Origin: Dissulfuribacter thermophilus
Lineage (GTDB): Bacteria > Desulfobacterota > Dissulfuribacteria > Dissulfuribacterales > Dissulfuribacteraceae
Reading direction: 5' to 3'
Length of the DNA stretch: 64,000 nt
Assembly (NCBI RefSeq): GCF_001687335.1
Contig: NZ_MAGO01000001.1
Location: forward strand, 124,001 to 188,000
Shown: in pieces, positions 52,047-59,999 of the stretch
Position numbering within the stretch: position 1 is the stretch's first letter
How the letters are laid out: the number at the start of each line of letters is the position of its first letter
Translations under genes and position numbers: made by a program
The notes under the pieces: model-generated
Told to the model about the DNA's origin: nothing
The model's input: the letters and a program-made list of their open reading frames with translations, nothing else
Databases searched by the model: none

Positions 52047-53198
52047 ATGCCAGTGAGAAAAATATATTTAGACTATAATGCCACTACTCCAGTATCTAGT
52101 AAAGCCAAAGAGGCTGCTTTAATTGCAATGCAGGAGGCCTGGGCAAATCCGGGTTGTGGTCATGAGGCAGGTCAAAAGGCAAAAGAATTGGTTGAAGACG
52201 CCAGAGGCAAGCTTGCTTCTTTAATAGGGGCGAAATCTAAAGAGATTGTATTTTTAAGTGGAGGAACTGAGGCAAATAATACAGTAGTCCTTTCCATTTT
52301 TCCTAATCTGAGACAAACGAGAGGCCATTTTATAACGTCACAAATTGAACACCCATCAGTTCTAAATCCTGCTATTAGACTCCTTGAAATGGGATTTGAC
52401 TGTACATTTTTGAGAGTGGATAAAAACGGTGTCGTTGATCCTGATGATGTAAAAAAGGCTATAAGGCCTGATACTTGTCTGATATCTATAATGCTTTCAA
52501 ATAATGAGCTGGGAACAATTGAGCCTATAGAAGAGATTTCAAGAATTACTCGTGAAAGAGGGATACTTTTTCATACAGATGCATCCCAAGCTATTGGGAA
52601 AATACAAGTAGATGTCAATCACCTTGGCGTAGATTATCTTACTATTGCAGGTCACAAGTTTTATGCCCCAAAAGGGATTGGAGCGCTATATGTGAGGGAT
52701 GGCGCCCCCTTCTTTTCGTTGTTTTACGGCGGCGGCCAGGAGGGTGGCAGGAGGCCAGGGACTGAGCCGGTACCACTCATTGCAGCGCTTGGAGAGGCGG
52801 CACATGAGGCAAGGGTGCTTCTTCCAGAAGAAATCCGAAGGATAAGGGCTCTTAGAGATACATTTTTTGATCTTCTAAAAGAGAAGGTCTCTACTGATTT
52901 GACCAATAACGTGGATCTCAATAGGTGCCTTCCGAATACTCTGAGTGTGAGATTTAAGGGGGTAAATGGAAAACATCTCCTAGCTGCTTCAAAATTGGTG
53001 TTAGCTACAACAGGAGCAGCATGTCATGCGCAAAATGATTCTATTTCTCATGTTTTGTCCTCTATAGGACTTGGAGTAGAGGAGGCAAAGGGCACTATTC
53101 GTTTCTCGCTAGGACGCTATACCACAAAAGAAGACGTGGAACTTGCAGCTATGGATATAGCCAGTGCAGTAGTTAAAGTTTTGAGTGTTGAGTTTTGA
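52047..53198 (+). CDS. Cysteine desulfurase (NifS/IscS family)
   Basis: A 383-residue PLP enzyme. It begins IYLDYNATTPVS and has SGGTEANN (71-78), the cofactor His in QIEHPSVL, HTDASQAIGKI and the PLP lysine K204 in AGHKFYAPKGIGALY. The persulfide cysteine is probably C326 in TTGAACHAQ, in place of the commoner SGSAC. It provides sulfur for FeS clusters or thio-modification, possibly selenium for SelA-linked Sec synthesis; this is inference. The last codons (..KVLSVEF, stop) are read from a dispersed TTTTGAGTGTTGAG repeat, so the C-terminus has been replaced or trimmed. A GTG at 52053 is an alternative start. Confidence 0.88.
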   Translation: MPVRKIYLDYNATTPVSSKAKEAALIAMQEAWANPGCGHEAGQKAKELVEDARGKLASLIGAKSKEIVFLSGGTEANNTVVLSIFPNLRQTRGHFITSQIEHPSVLNPAIRLLEMGFDCTFLRVDKNGVVDPDDVKKAIRPDTCLISIMLSNNELGTIEPIEEISRITRERGILFHTDASQAIGKIQVDVNHLGVDYLTIAGHKFYAPKGIGALYVRDGAPFFSLFYGGGQEGGRRPGTEPVPLIAALGEAAHEARVLLPEEIRRIRALRDTFFDLLKEKVSTDLTNNVDLNRCLPNTLSVRFKGVNGKHLLAASKLVLATTGAACHAQNDSISHVLSSIGLGVEEAKGTIRFSLGRYTTKEDVELAAMDIASAVVKVLSVEF

Positions 53199-53270
53199 GT
53201 TAAAGGAAGAAAATCATTTAAATTTTTTTTGCGCCCCTTGCGCCGTGCATAATTTGGGATAATCCAAGGA
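53178..53270. repeat. Dispersed repeat overlapping the desulfurase stop codon
   Basis: AGTTTTGAGTGTTGAGTTTT followed by GAGTTAAAGGAAGAAAAT (53178-53215) is nearly identical to the left arm after serS at 2341. The segment 53236-53270 (GCGCCCCTTGCGCCGTGCAT, AATTTGGGATAAT) is the inverse of the motif at 2469-2495. Non-coding apart from the last codons of the desulfurase gene. Confidence 0.75.
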
Positions 53271-53290
53271 AAGGAGTCTCAGTTAGTCAC

Positions 53291-54415
53291 ATGGAATTTA
53301 TAGACTTAAAGAGGCAGTATGCTGCCTATAAAAACGAAATTAACGTTTCTATACAGGAAATACTTGATAAAAGCCGTTTTATCCTCGGAGAACCAGTAAG
53401 TGCACTTGAGGAAAAACTCTCTCGATATGTGGGACAAAAGGGTGCTGTAGGAGTAGCCTCAGGTACAGACGGGCTTCTCTTGAGCCTTATGGCACTTGAT
53501 GTGAGGGCCGGAGATATAGTGATTACTACCCCTTTTACCTTCATTGCTACTGCTGAGGTCATAAGTTTTCTGGGGGCTAGACCTGTTTTTTCAGACATTG
53601 ATCCTGAAACATTTAATCTTGATGTTGAAAAGTTGGTCCAGACAATAGAAGAGCTCAAAAGTAAAAATAAAAAGCCCAAGGGAATAATAGCGGTAAGTCT
53701 TTATGGACAGTGTCCAGATATGGATGAATTGGTGGGTCTTTCAGAAGAAAATGAACTCTTTTTAATAGAAGATGCATGTCAATCCTTTGGGGCTAAATAC
53801 AAAGGACATCTGTCCTGTGGCCTTACCCCAATTTCAGTGACTTCATTTTTCCCTGCAAAACCACTGGGATGTTACGGCGATGGGGGAATGGTCTTTGCCA
53901 AAAATGACGCTATATTGGAGAGGATTGAGTCTCTGAGGAACCATGGGCAAAAAAAGAGGTATCTTCATGAAGAGATAGGCCTTAATTCCAGACTTGATGC
54001 CCTGCAGGCAGCGATTCTTCTGGTGAAGTTTAAGTACTTTGAGGAAGAAATAGAAAATAGAAATAAGGCAGCGTGCATATACAATGAGCTGATAAAAGGT
54101 ACTGGCCTTCCTATTTCTGTACCAGTGGTAAGACCTGACAGGACCAGTGTTTTTGCCCAATACACCATCCGAATTCCAGGGGGGAAAAGAGATAGGGTAA
54201 GAGATGTATTGGCCCAAAAAGGCATTCCTACAGCTATCCATTATCCAATTCCTCTTCACCTTCAACCATGTTTTGCAGGACTTGGTTATAAGGAGGGGGC
54301 CTTCCCAGAGGCAGAAAGGGCTTCAAAAGAGGTGTTGAGTCTTCCCATGCATCCTTTTATTACAAAAGAGGAACAGGAACAGATAGTGGAAGCAATTAAA
54401 GAAGCTTTAACATGA
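53291..54415 (+). CDS. DegT/DnrJ/EryC1-family sugar aminotransferase
   Basis: A 374-residue PLP aminotransferase. It begins FIDLKRQYAAYKNEI and has GVASGTDGLLLSLMAL, DIVITTPFTFIATAE, IEDACQSFGAKYKG and the PLP lysine K190 in SFFPAKPLGCYGDGG, followed by RNHGQKKRYLHEEIGLNSRL (block). The opening and the overall pattern resemble WbpE-type enzymes that aminate a UDP-3-keto sugar in surface polysaccharide synthesis. No other sugar gene is nearby, so the exact substrate is open. AAGGAG lies ~15 nt upstream of the ATG. Confidence 0.85.
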   Translation: MEFIDLKRQYAAYKNEINVSIQEILDKSRFILGEPVSALEEKLSRYVGQKGAVGVASGTDGLLLSLMALDVRAGDIVITTPFTFIATAEVISFLGARPVFSDIDPETFNLDVEKLVQTIEELKSKNKKPKGIIAVSLYGQCPDMDELVGLSEENELFLIEDACQSFGAKYKGHLSCGLTPISVTSFFPAKPLGCYGDGGMVFAKNDAILERIESLRNHGQKKRYLHEEIGLNSRLDALQAAILLVKFKYFEEEIENRNKAACIYNELIKGTGLPISVPVVRPDRTSVFAQYTIRIPGGKRDRVRDVLAQKGIPTAIHYPIPLHLQPCFAGLGYKEGAFPEAERASKEVLSLPMHPFITKEEQEQIVEAIKEALT

Positions 54416-54468
54416 GCGTAAAAAATAGATTGTTAAAAAATACAGTAAAATGGTAAAATTCACTTTTC

Positions 54469-54729
54469 ACCTAAATCCTGCACGGTAAAAGGGGGCAAAA
54501 ATGATTTTTAAACATTATATTAGCCAGTTGCTTGACAAAAGCCATAGATTTAACCTTCATTGTTTAGGTGAAAGCAGAACTCGTTTGTTTTTGCCCCCAT
54601 TTGCCGCCCTTCGGGATTGGCGATTTTGCTCGGGTCTCTTTGTTGCTCCTGGCTCGAAGTACCTAAGTACGTCTTCGCCCCTCGCGCCTCGATATCAAAG
54701 GGCAAACTCGCCAATTGCAGGATTTAGGT
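54469..54729. repeat. 260-bp element with perfect 14-bp terminal inverted repeats, copy 2
   Basis: The left end ACCTAAATCCTGCA (54469-54482) and right end TGCAGGATTTAGGT (54716-54729) are exact inverted repeats. The outer parts (GCACGGTAAAAGGGGGCAAA; CTTCGGGATTGGCGATTTTG; GGCTCGAAGTACCTAAGTAC) match copy 1 at 48492-48750 closely; the inner ~60 bp differ. An extra ACAGGATTTAGGTAAC follows at 54773-54788. The 54730-54829 remainder is the purB leader. No transposase. Confidence 0.85.
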
Positions 54730-54829
54730 TTCATATGAAACCGGTTTTTGCCGGTGTGCCTCAGATTGGCATACAGGATTTAGGTAACATGCCCTGTGGG
54801 GTGGACTAAATGAAAGGAGCATATAAGCA

Positions 54830-56122
54830 ATGATAGAACGCTACTCACGGCCTGAAATGACAAGGATTTGGAGTCAGGAGAATAAATATAAGACCTGGCT
54901 CGAGGTAGAGTGTCTTGCAGCAGAGGCCTGGGCAGAGCTTGGGGTTATACCTAAAGAGGCGGCTAAGGCCATACGGGAAAAGGCATCTTTTGATCCCAAG
55001 CGTATTGAGGAAATAGAAGAGACCACCCGTCATGATGTAATTGCATTTTTGACTAATGTTGCAGAGTACGTTGGGAAGGATGCTCGCTATCTCCACTGGG
55101 GACTTACATCCTCTGATATGCTGGATACTGCCATGGCAGTAATCATGACTCAGGCAATGGATCTCATTTTGAAGGATGTAGATGAACTCCTAGAAGTTAT
55201 AAAGAAGCGGGCTTTTGAACACAAGGACACAGTGATGATAGGTAGATCCCACGGCATTCATGCCGAACCTATCACATTTGGTCTGAAACTCGCTGTCTGG
55301 TATGATGAAATGCGCAGGAATAAGGAACGCCTCAAGAGTGCCAGAGAACGTATTGCATATGGCAAGATATCCGGGGCTGTTGGTACCTTTGCCAATGTGG
55401 ATCCCAGGGTAGAGGCCTATGTATGTGAAAAACTCGGGCTTAAGCCAGCTCCTGCCAGTACCCAGGTAATTCAAAGAGACAGGTATGCAGAGGTTTTTTG
55501 CGCCCTTGCCATTCTAGCAAGTTCAGTTGAGAAGATTGCTGTAGAGATAAGACATTTACAAAGGACTGAAGTACTTGAGGCAGAGGAATATTTTAGACCT
55601 GGCCAGAAGGGTTCTTCTGCAATGCCCCACAAGAGAAATCCGATACTTACAGAGAACCTGACAGGGCTTGCCCGTCTAGTGCGCTCATACAGTCTGCCAG
55701 CCCTTGAAAATGTGGCTTTATGGCATGAGAGAGATATAAGTCATTCTTCAGTGGAGCGTGTAATAGGCCCAGATGCATTCATAGCTGCAGACTTTATGCT
55801 TGCTAGGTTAAAAGGCGTTTTGGAAAAACTAGTGGTATATCCTGAACGCATGAAAAAGAACCTAGAGCTCTTAAAGGGACTTATTTTCTCCCAACAGGTA
55901 CTTCTTGTACTTACACAAAAGGGGATTTCTAGGGAAGAGGCATATCACCTGGTGCAGAGAAATGCCATGAAGGTATGGGAAGGTGATGGAGATTTTAAGT
56001 CAAAGCTCCTCGAAGACCAAGAACTTATGAATCATCTTTCAAAAGAGGAGATTGAGGAGATCTTTGATCTACGCTATCATCTTAAACATGTAGACACTAT
56101 CTTTAGCCGAGTTTTTGGATAG
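54830..56122 (+). CDS. purB: Adenylosuccinate lyase
   Basis: A 430-residue fumarase/aspartase-superfamily enzyme. It begins MIERYSRPEMTRIWSQENKY, has the catalytic-His region TRHDVIAFL, WGLTSSDMLDTA, RSHGIHAEPITFG, and the flexible signature loop GSSAMPHKRNPIL. It acts twice in purine synthesis (SAICAR to AICAR, and adenylosuccinate to AMP). AAAGGAGCATATAAGCA precedes the ATG. A strong terminator follows. A decayed, internally deleted copy of the same gene lies at 58403-58640. Confidence 0.96.
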   Translation: MIERYSRPEMTRIWSQENKYKTWLEVECLAAEAWAELGVIPKEAAKAIREKASFDPKRIEEIEETTRHDVIAFLTNVAEYVGKDARYLHWGLTSSDMLDTAMAVIMTQAMDLILKDVDELLEVIKKRAFEHKDTVMIGRSHGIHAEPITFGLKLAVWYDEMRRNKERLKSARERIAYGKISGAVGTFANVDPRVEAYVCEKLGLKPAPASTQVIQRDRYAEVFCALAILASSVEKIAVEIRHLQRTEVLEAEEYFRPGQKGSSAMPHKRNPILTENLTGLARLVRSYSLPALENVALWHERDISHSSVERVIGPDAFIAADFMLARLKGVLEKLVVYPERMKKNLELLKGLIFSQQVLLVLTQKGISREEAYHLVQRNAMKVWEGDGDFKSKLLEDQELMNHLSKEEIEEIFDLRYHLKHVDTIFSRVFG

Positions 56123-56133
56123 TAAGTACTGGT

Positions 56134-56162
56134 GGGGGGATTTTATTTAATCCCCCCTTTTT
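56134..56162 (+). terminator. Rho-independent terminator of purB
   Basis: GGGGGGATT (56134-56142) pairs perfectly with AATCCCCCC (56149-56157) around a 6-nt loop, followed by TTTTT. It also lies just past the stop of the convergent PKD gene at 56175 and may serve it from the other side. Confidence 0.9.
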
Positions 56163-56174
56163 CATCATTGCAAT

Positions 56175-58055
56175 CTAGTCTTTGTCCATTGTCAGTTGCC
56201 CAGTGCCATTAAGGTCCAGGAGTTCCCAATGTACCTTAAGCCCGGTTTCAGGGTGCACGTAGGTGCCTCCGCTTGGAGGAACAGAAAAGGTTATTGGCAG
56301 TGGCCAGTCAACAGCGTTGTTGTCTATTATGATACCAAAAACACCACCAAATGATGCATCAGCACTGCCCATGGCTCGTATGTTAGGCTCAAGCCAACTG
56401 CCGTCAAAAGAGATCGTCTGTCCAGAAATACCTAGAGTCCCCTGCCAGGTACCGCTATAAGGAATGTTGATTGGGTAGGGACCAATAGGCGTTGACACGG
56501 AAGTTTTTATTGAGCCAGAAAATTGTCCTGATGCCGTTCCGGTAATGGTTCCACTAGAGGAAGATGCCCTCCAACTCCCGGATACACTGCCTGTGGTAGG
56601 TATTGTATCAGAAAGACTTATTGGGACCTTTATTTCTTGACCCAAGATGGAAGTGGTTACTGTACCACTTACAGAATATTTTATTTGGGCAGTAAATGTC
56701 CCGCTTACAGAACCGCTTACTTCAACATCTGGTGCTCCCAATAGCTCTAGTTTGATCACCCCATCAAATGGGAGACCACCATCTGAGGTTGGGATTCGAC
56801 CATGGACTGGTGCACTGAATCGAATTCCATCTCCTTGTTCCATTGCAAATACTATTGGCTGGGATAGTATTTCACCTTCCATATCTCCCCAACTACCAGT
56901 AAGTTGCCCGCTAGATGGATCATAGGCCACTTTGAAAACCCCACTTATTCCTTCTGCTCCAAAGGTGCCTTTTGCTGAGGCTACTAAATTGCCATTTTTG
57001 TCAATATTAGCATTCCAGGAGCCGTTGACGTTTCCGTTTACTGATCTACTAGTTCCGTCTGGCATCTTAACTGTGCCAATGAAAACGCCCCCTATTGTAC
57101 CTTGTAGACTGGATGCATCTGGTGCAAGCACAACAATTTCCAGTGTCTCCTGACTCTGTTGTCCAGACGAATCGGTTACTGTGACTGTGACATGATAGGT
57201 GCCCGGTTTATCAAAAATGTGGGTCGAATGATTGACATCAGTAGTATTGTCTACTTGTCCATTTCCATCCCAGTCCCAGTTCCATGTAAGTTTGTCAGTG
57301 CCGCTGGCACGACAGGTCACAGTTACCTCAAGAGGAGCATGTCCGGAATATGTATCTGCGCTACACGGTTCAATGGCTGGGGCATTAGCGCTAGTTGACG
57401 CCATAATGGATAAAATGCTAGCCGGTTTCTCAAAAGTTCTAACGAAGAATACTAGAGGACCATGGAGAACCTTGGCATTTTGTGAGATTTTTCGGTCGTT
57501 AAGATAGAATGATATGTTTCCCTCTTCATCCCATTCTATCTTATAATTTGCACAGAATAGGTCCTCATGCGGAGACTCTCCTTCTATGTATGAGCATGAA
57601 TCTCCCACACAGGTCTGGATGGCATTTTGATTTTCCCATCTTGTCTGAAATACAGCCTCTCTAAAAATGCCTCCATTGTAGGGCTTGCCTAAGCCAAACA
57701 TGTTGTAACCATAACGTGTTACAGGTAGGCAACCATTCCATTCAATGGAAGCAGGTGGTGAAAATAGCCTTTTACTAATTAAAAAATCATAGTCTATTTT
57801 TGACCCACCTTGCCCGTTGTTGTTATAGTTACCGTCGTTATCTGTGTCACTTTGGTCGTAACCTTTATAATCTCCTATTTTTATTCCTTTGACTGTAAAT
57901 TCGGCGCTACCCCTTACCTCCCAATCAGACTCGGACTGTACGTCTAAAAGAAGCTTTGCCTCTACAGTTGAAAAAAACAATAGGCTTACTGATAGTAGCA
58001 AAAGAATGGTATATTTTTTCTGTGAGACCATTGTCCATTTTTTAGTTTTTTTCAT
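56175..58055 (-). CDS. Secreted PKD-domain protein with beta-strand repeat region
   Basis: A 626-residue exported protein. The signal peptide ends near VEA-KL (residues ~33). Residues 34-225 hold six cysteines and no recognised domain. Residues 227-312 form a PKD domain (SGHAPLEVTVTCRASG, WNWDWDGNGQVDN, FDKPGTYHVTVTVTDSSG). From about 315 to the end are beta-rich repeats with GSVSGSW, GNVNGSWN, GSWGDMEG and GTASGQFSGS cores. An acidic DTDNDGNYNNNGQ-like stretch near 70-82 may bind calcium. It is a plausible substrate of the type II system, but no direct sign supports that. GGAGG lies ~10 nt upstream of the ATG. Confidence 0.75.
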   Translation of the reverse strand: MKKTKKWTMVSQKKYTILLLLSVSLLFFSTVEAKLLLDVQSESDWEVRGSAEFTVKGIKIGDYKGYDQSDTDNDGNYNNNGQGGSKIDYDFLISKRLFSPPASIEWNGCLPVTRYGYNMFGLGKPYNGGIFREAVFQTRWENQNAIQTCVGDSCSYIEGESPHEDLFCANYKIEWDEEGNISFYLNDRKISQNAKVLHGPLVFFVRTFEKPASILSIMASTSANAPAIEPCSADTYSGHAPLEVTVTCRASGTDKLTWNWDWDGNGQVDNTTDVNHSTHIFDKPGTYHVTVTVTDSSGQQSQETLEIVVLAPDASSLQGTIGGVFIGTVKMPDGTSRSVNGNVNGSWNANIDKNGNLVASAKGTFGAEGISGVFKVAYDPSSGQLTGSWGDMEGEILSQPIVFAMEQGDGIRFSAPVHGRIPTSDGGLPFDGVIKLELLGAPDVEVSGSVSGTFTAQIKYSVSGTVTTSILGQEIKVPISLSDTIPTTGSVSGSWRASSSSGTITGTASGQFSGSIKTSVSTPIGPYPINIPYSGTWQGTLGISGQTISFDGSWLEPNIRAMGSADASFGGVFGIIIDNNAVDWPLPITFSVPPSGGTYVHPETGLKVHWELLDLNGTGQLTMDKD

Positions 58056-58402
58056 TTTTTCTGTCTCCTCCTTTAAACCATAAATTCATTTAGACAAGAT
58101 GCCTTCTAAGCTTAAGGCGGCATATAGAAACGAATTTTCAGCAATTGAGTTGAATGGAGAAAAGATCAACATAGCTTTATTTTTAGTATGCTCTAATGAA
58201 TGATAATGTCAAAAATATTTTCCTTGGTTTAAAAAAATATATCGACAACAATTGACAAAAAAATTAAAAAAAATATTCAGATTATGATGATCTCGATAGT
58301 CGATACAATATTTCGATGAATAGGAATGGTAAGTATATGGTGATATTATTTAAAGTCTAATCTAAAAAAATTTTAATTAACGACTCAAAAAAAAGAGAAG
58401 CA
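58056..58402. other. AT-rich intergenic region between the PKD gene and the purB remnant
   Basis: About 350 bp, strongly AT-rich with A-tracts (58250-58275), probably including the PKD gene promoter. No gene, tRNA or named repeat seen. Confidence 0.4.
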
Positions 58403-58640
58403 GTGATAGCGGGCTATTCACGCTCTCAAATGAAAAGCTCTTGGGTTCAGATGCCCAAATACTAGGACTAGCCTTAGGTGGAATGTCTTGAGGCAGAGGC
58501 CTGGGCAGAGCTTGGGGTTATGCCTAAAGAGGTGGCTAAGGCCATACGTTTTTAGTCATATCTTAACAGAAGAGATTGAGGAGATCTTTGATCTAGGCTA
58601 TCATCTTGAACATATAGACACTATCTTTTAGCAAATTTTT
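58403..58640 (+). pseudogene. Decayed, internally deleted copy of purB
   Basis: 58403-58548 aligns without gaps to the first ~150 nt of purB (54830 on), diverged at first and nearly identical from GGCAGAGGCCTGGGCAGAGC on. It then jumps to the last ~85 nt of purB (GAGATTGAGGAGATCTTTGA.., matching 56046 on). About 1.06 kb is missing in between. The reading frame has TAG codons (ACTAGGACTAG) and cannot make enzyme. The true gene is intact 2.3 kb upstream. Confidence 0.85.
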
Positions 58641-58743
58641 TGCTAAAAATATTGAGACCTGAATCCTAAATGTCATAGATATGTCAAAAATGGTAGGATT
58701 TAGGAGATATAATTTGTTATGAAATGTTGGTGTGGAGTTTATT

Positions 58744-59322
58744 ATGATAAAAGAGGATTTGTCTTTTGACGAAAAACGAAAAAGGTTGATGGAGATATTA
58801 AAGGAGCGTTCTTATAGAGAGGGTGATTTTACTCTGACTTCTGGTAAGAAGAGTCCCTACTATATTGATTGCAAAACCACTACCCTTTTGCCTGAAGGGG
58901 CGTATCTTACTGGAATGCTTTTTTTAGAAATGCTTATGAACAAGGGACAAAAGGTGGAAGCAGTTGGGGGAATGACCCTCGGTGCTGATCCCTTGGTGAC
59001 TTCAGTTTCCGTCCTTAGTTTTTTAAAAGGTTTTCCCTTGCCTGCCCTTATAATTAGGAAAAAGCCCAAGGGACATGGCACTAGTGCCTGGATCGAGGGG
59101 ACAGACAATGTGCCTCCAGGTTCCAAAGTAGCGCTCCTAGAGGATGTGGTTACAACAGGTGGGACTCTACTGACTTCTGCAAAAAGGCTCCAGGATGCTG
59201 GCTACCTTGTAACTAGAGTGCTTTGTTTGGTCGATAGAGAAGAAGGTGGAAAAGAGGCATTGGAGGCCTCAGGTTTCCATCTTGAATCTATCATTACGAG
59301 AAAGGAGTTGAGTGAACTATGA
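58744..59322 (+). CDS. pyrE: Orotate phosphoribosyltransferase
   Basis: A 192-residue type I phosphoribosyltransferase. It shows [20 protein letters not shown] (block), [14 protein letters not shown] and the PRPP loop [15 protein letters not shown]. It joins orotate to PRPP, giving OMP in pyrimidine synthesis. The ATG at 58744 has GGAG 7 nt upstream and is preferred to the GTG at 58732. Its last 4 nt overlap the start of the NifU-domain gene. It lies just after the decayed purB copy. Confidence 0.94.
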   Translation: MIKEDLSFDEKRKRLMEILKERSYREGDFTLTSGKKSPYYIDCKTTTLLPEGAYLTGMLFLEMLMNKGQKVEAVGGMTLGADPLVTSVSVLSFLKGFPLPALIIRKKPKGHGTSAWIEGTDNVPPGSKVALLEDVVTTGGTLLTSAKRLQDAGYLVTRVLCLVDREEGGKEALEASGFHLESIITRKELSEL

Positions 59323-59546
59323 GAGAAAAGGTTCAAGAAGCACTGGATAAAGTGAGACCCATGCTTCAAAGAGATGGTGGAGACGTGGAACTTGTAGATG
59401 TGGATGAAGAGATGGGAATTGTGCAGGTGAGACTTACTGGTGCGTGTAAAGGATGCGCCATGAGCCAGATGACTCTTAGGATGGGTATTGAAAGGTTTTT
59501 AGTCCAAGAGGTCCCAGGAGTCCGTGGGGTAGAGGCCGTTCCTTAA
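59319..59546 (+). CDS. NifU C-terminal-domain (Nfu-type) iron-sulfur scaffold protein
   Basis: A 75-residue protein consisting only of the NifU-like domain: [18 protein letters not shown] and the cluster-binding CxxC in [18 protein letters not shown] (cysteines at about 43 and 46), ending in [10 protein letters not shown]. Such proteins carry 4Fe-4S clusters to target enzymes. ATGA overlap with pyrE implies translational coupling. The window is rich in FeS proteins (HdrA-type, HdrCB, hydrogenase, HypD, RimO) that would need it. Confidence 0.9.
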   Translation: MREKVQEALDKVRPMLQRDGGDVELVDVDEEMGIVQVRLTGACKGCAMSQMTLRMGIERFLVQEVPGVRGVEAVP

Positions 59547-59549
59547 GGC

Positions 59550-59999
59550 TCAGTGGTGATACGGAAGGCCCTTTTCAATGGTTAATGCCCTGTAGACCTG
59601 CTCTAATAGAATTACCCTTGCCATTTCATGGGTAAAGGTCATTGGAGACAGGGATAGTATAAAATCGCCCTTGTCCTTGGTAGCAGGGCTTAATCCGTAT
59701 GGGCCTCCCAGCAAAAAGACGATGTGATTTGGAGGTTGAGTGAGCCTTTGGGAAATGAATTTAGAAAAGGCCTCGCTATTGAAACTACGTCCTCTTTCGT
59801 CGAGTATTACACAAAAAGAGTCCCTGGGGATTGCATCTACTATAGAGGCCTCCCTAGACCTTCCATCTCTTTTAGTGTCTTTAAGAGTATGGACGTCTAT
59901 TTTTACAAAGTGTTTTATTTTTTTGAGGTAAATCTCAATTCCATTTTTAATCCATGGTTCTTTAGTCTTTCCTACCCAGAGAAAGGAAATTTTTGCCAT
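59550..59999 (-). CDS. rlmH: 23S rRNA (pseudouridine1915-N3)-methyltransferase RlmH
   Basis: A 149-residue SPOUT methyltransferase, normal length for RlmH. It has VGKTKEPWIKNGIEIYLKK, CVILDERGRSFNSEAFSKF, the knot region FLLGGPYGLSP and the C-terminal THEMARVILLEQVYRALTI and YHH end. It methylates pseudouridine 1915 in helix 69 of 23S rRNA. It converges on the NifU-domain gene (3 nt apart) and its ATG overlaps the selA ATG head-to-head in the sequence CATG. Confidence 0.95.
   Translation of the reverse strand: MAKISFLWVGKTKEPWIKNGIEIYLKKIKHFVKIDVHTLKDTKRDGRSREASIVDAIPRDSFCVILDERGRSFNSEAFSKFISQRLTQPPNHIVFLLGGPYGLSPATKDKGDFILSLSPMTFTHEMARVILLEQVYRALTIEKGLPYHH

Noticed and set aside
51285-53198. 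Single bidirectional operon of rlpA and cysteine desulfurase with shared function
   Set aside because: They are only divergent neighbours; the two protein families have no known functional link.
54501-54809. 102-codon reading frame before purB
   Set aside because: It runs through the second copy of the inverted-repeat element and its flank; no homology between the two element frames beyond the DNA repeat.
58403-58640. Functional small gene upstream of pyrE
   Set aside because: In-frame TAG codons and the fused two-end match to purB show that it is a broken copy.
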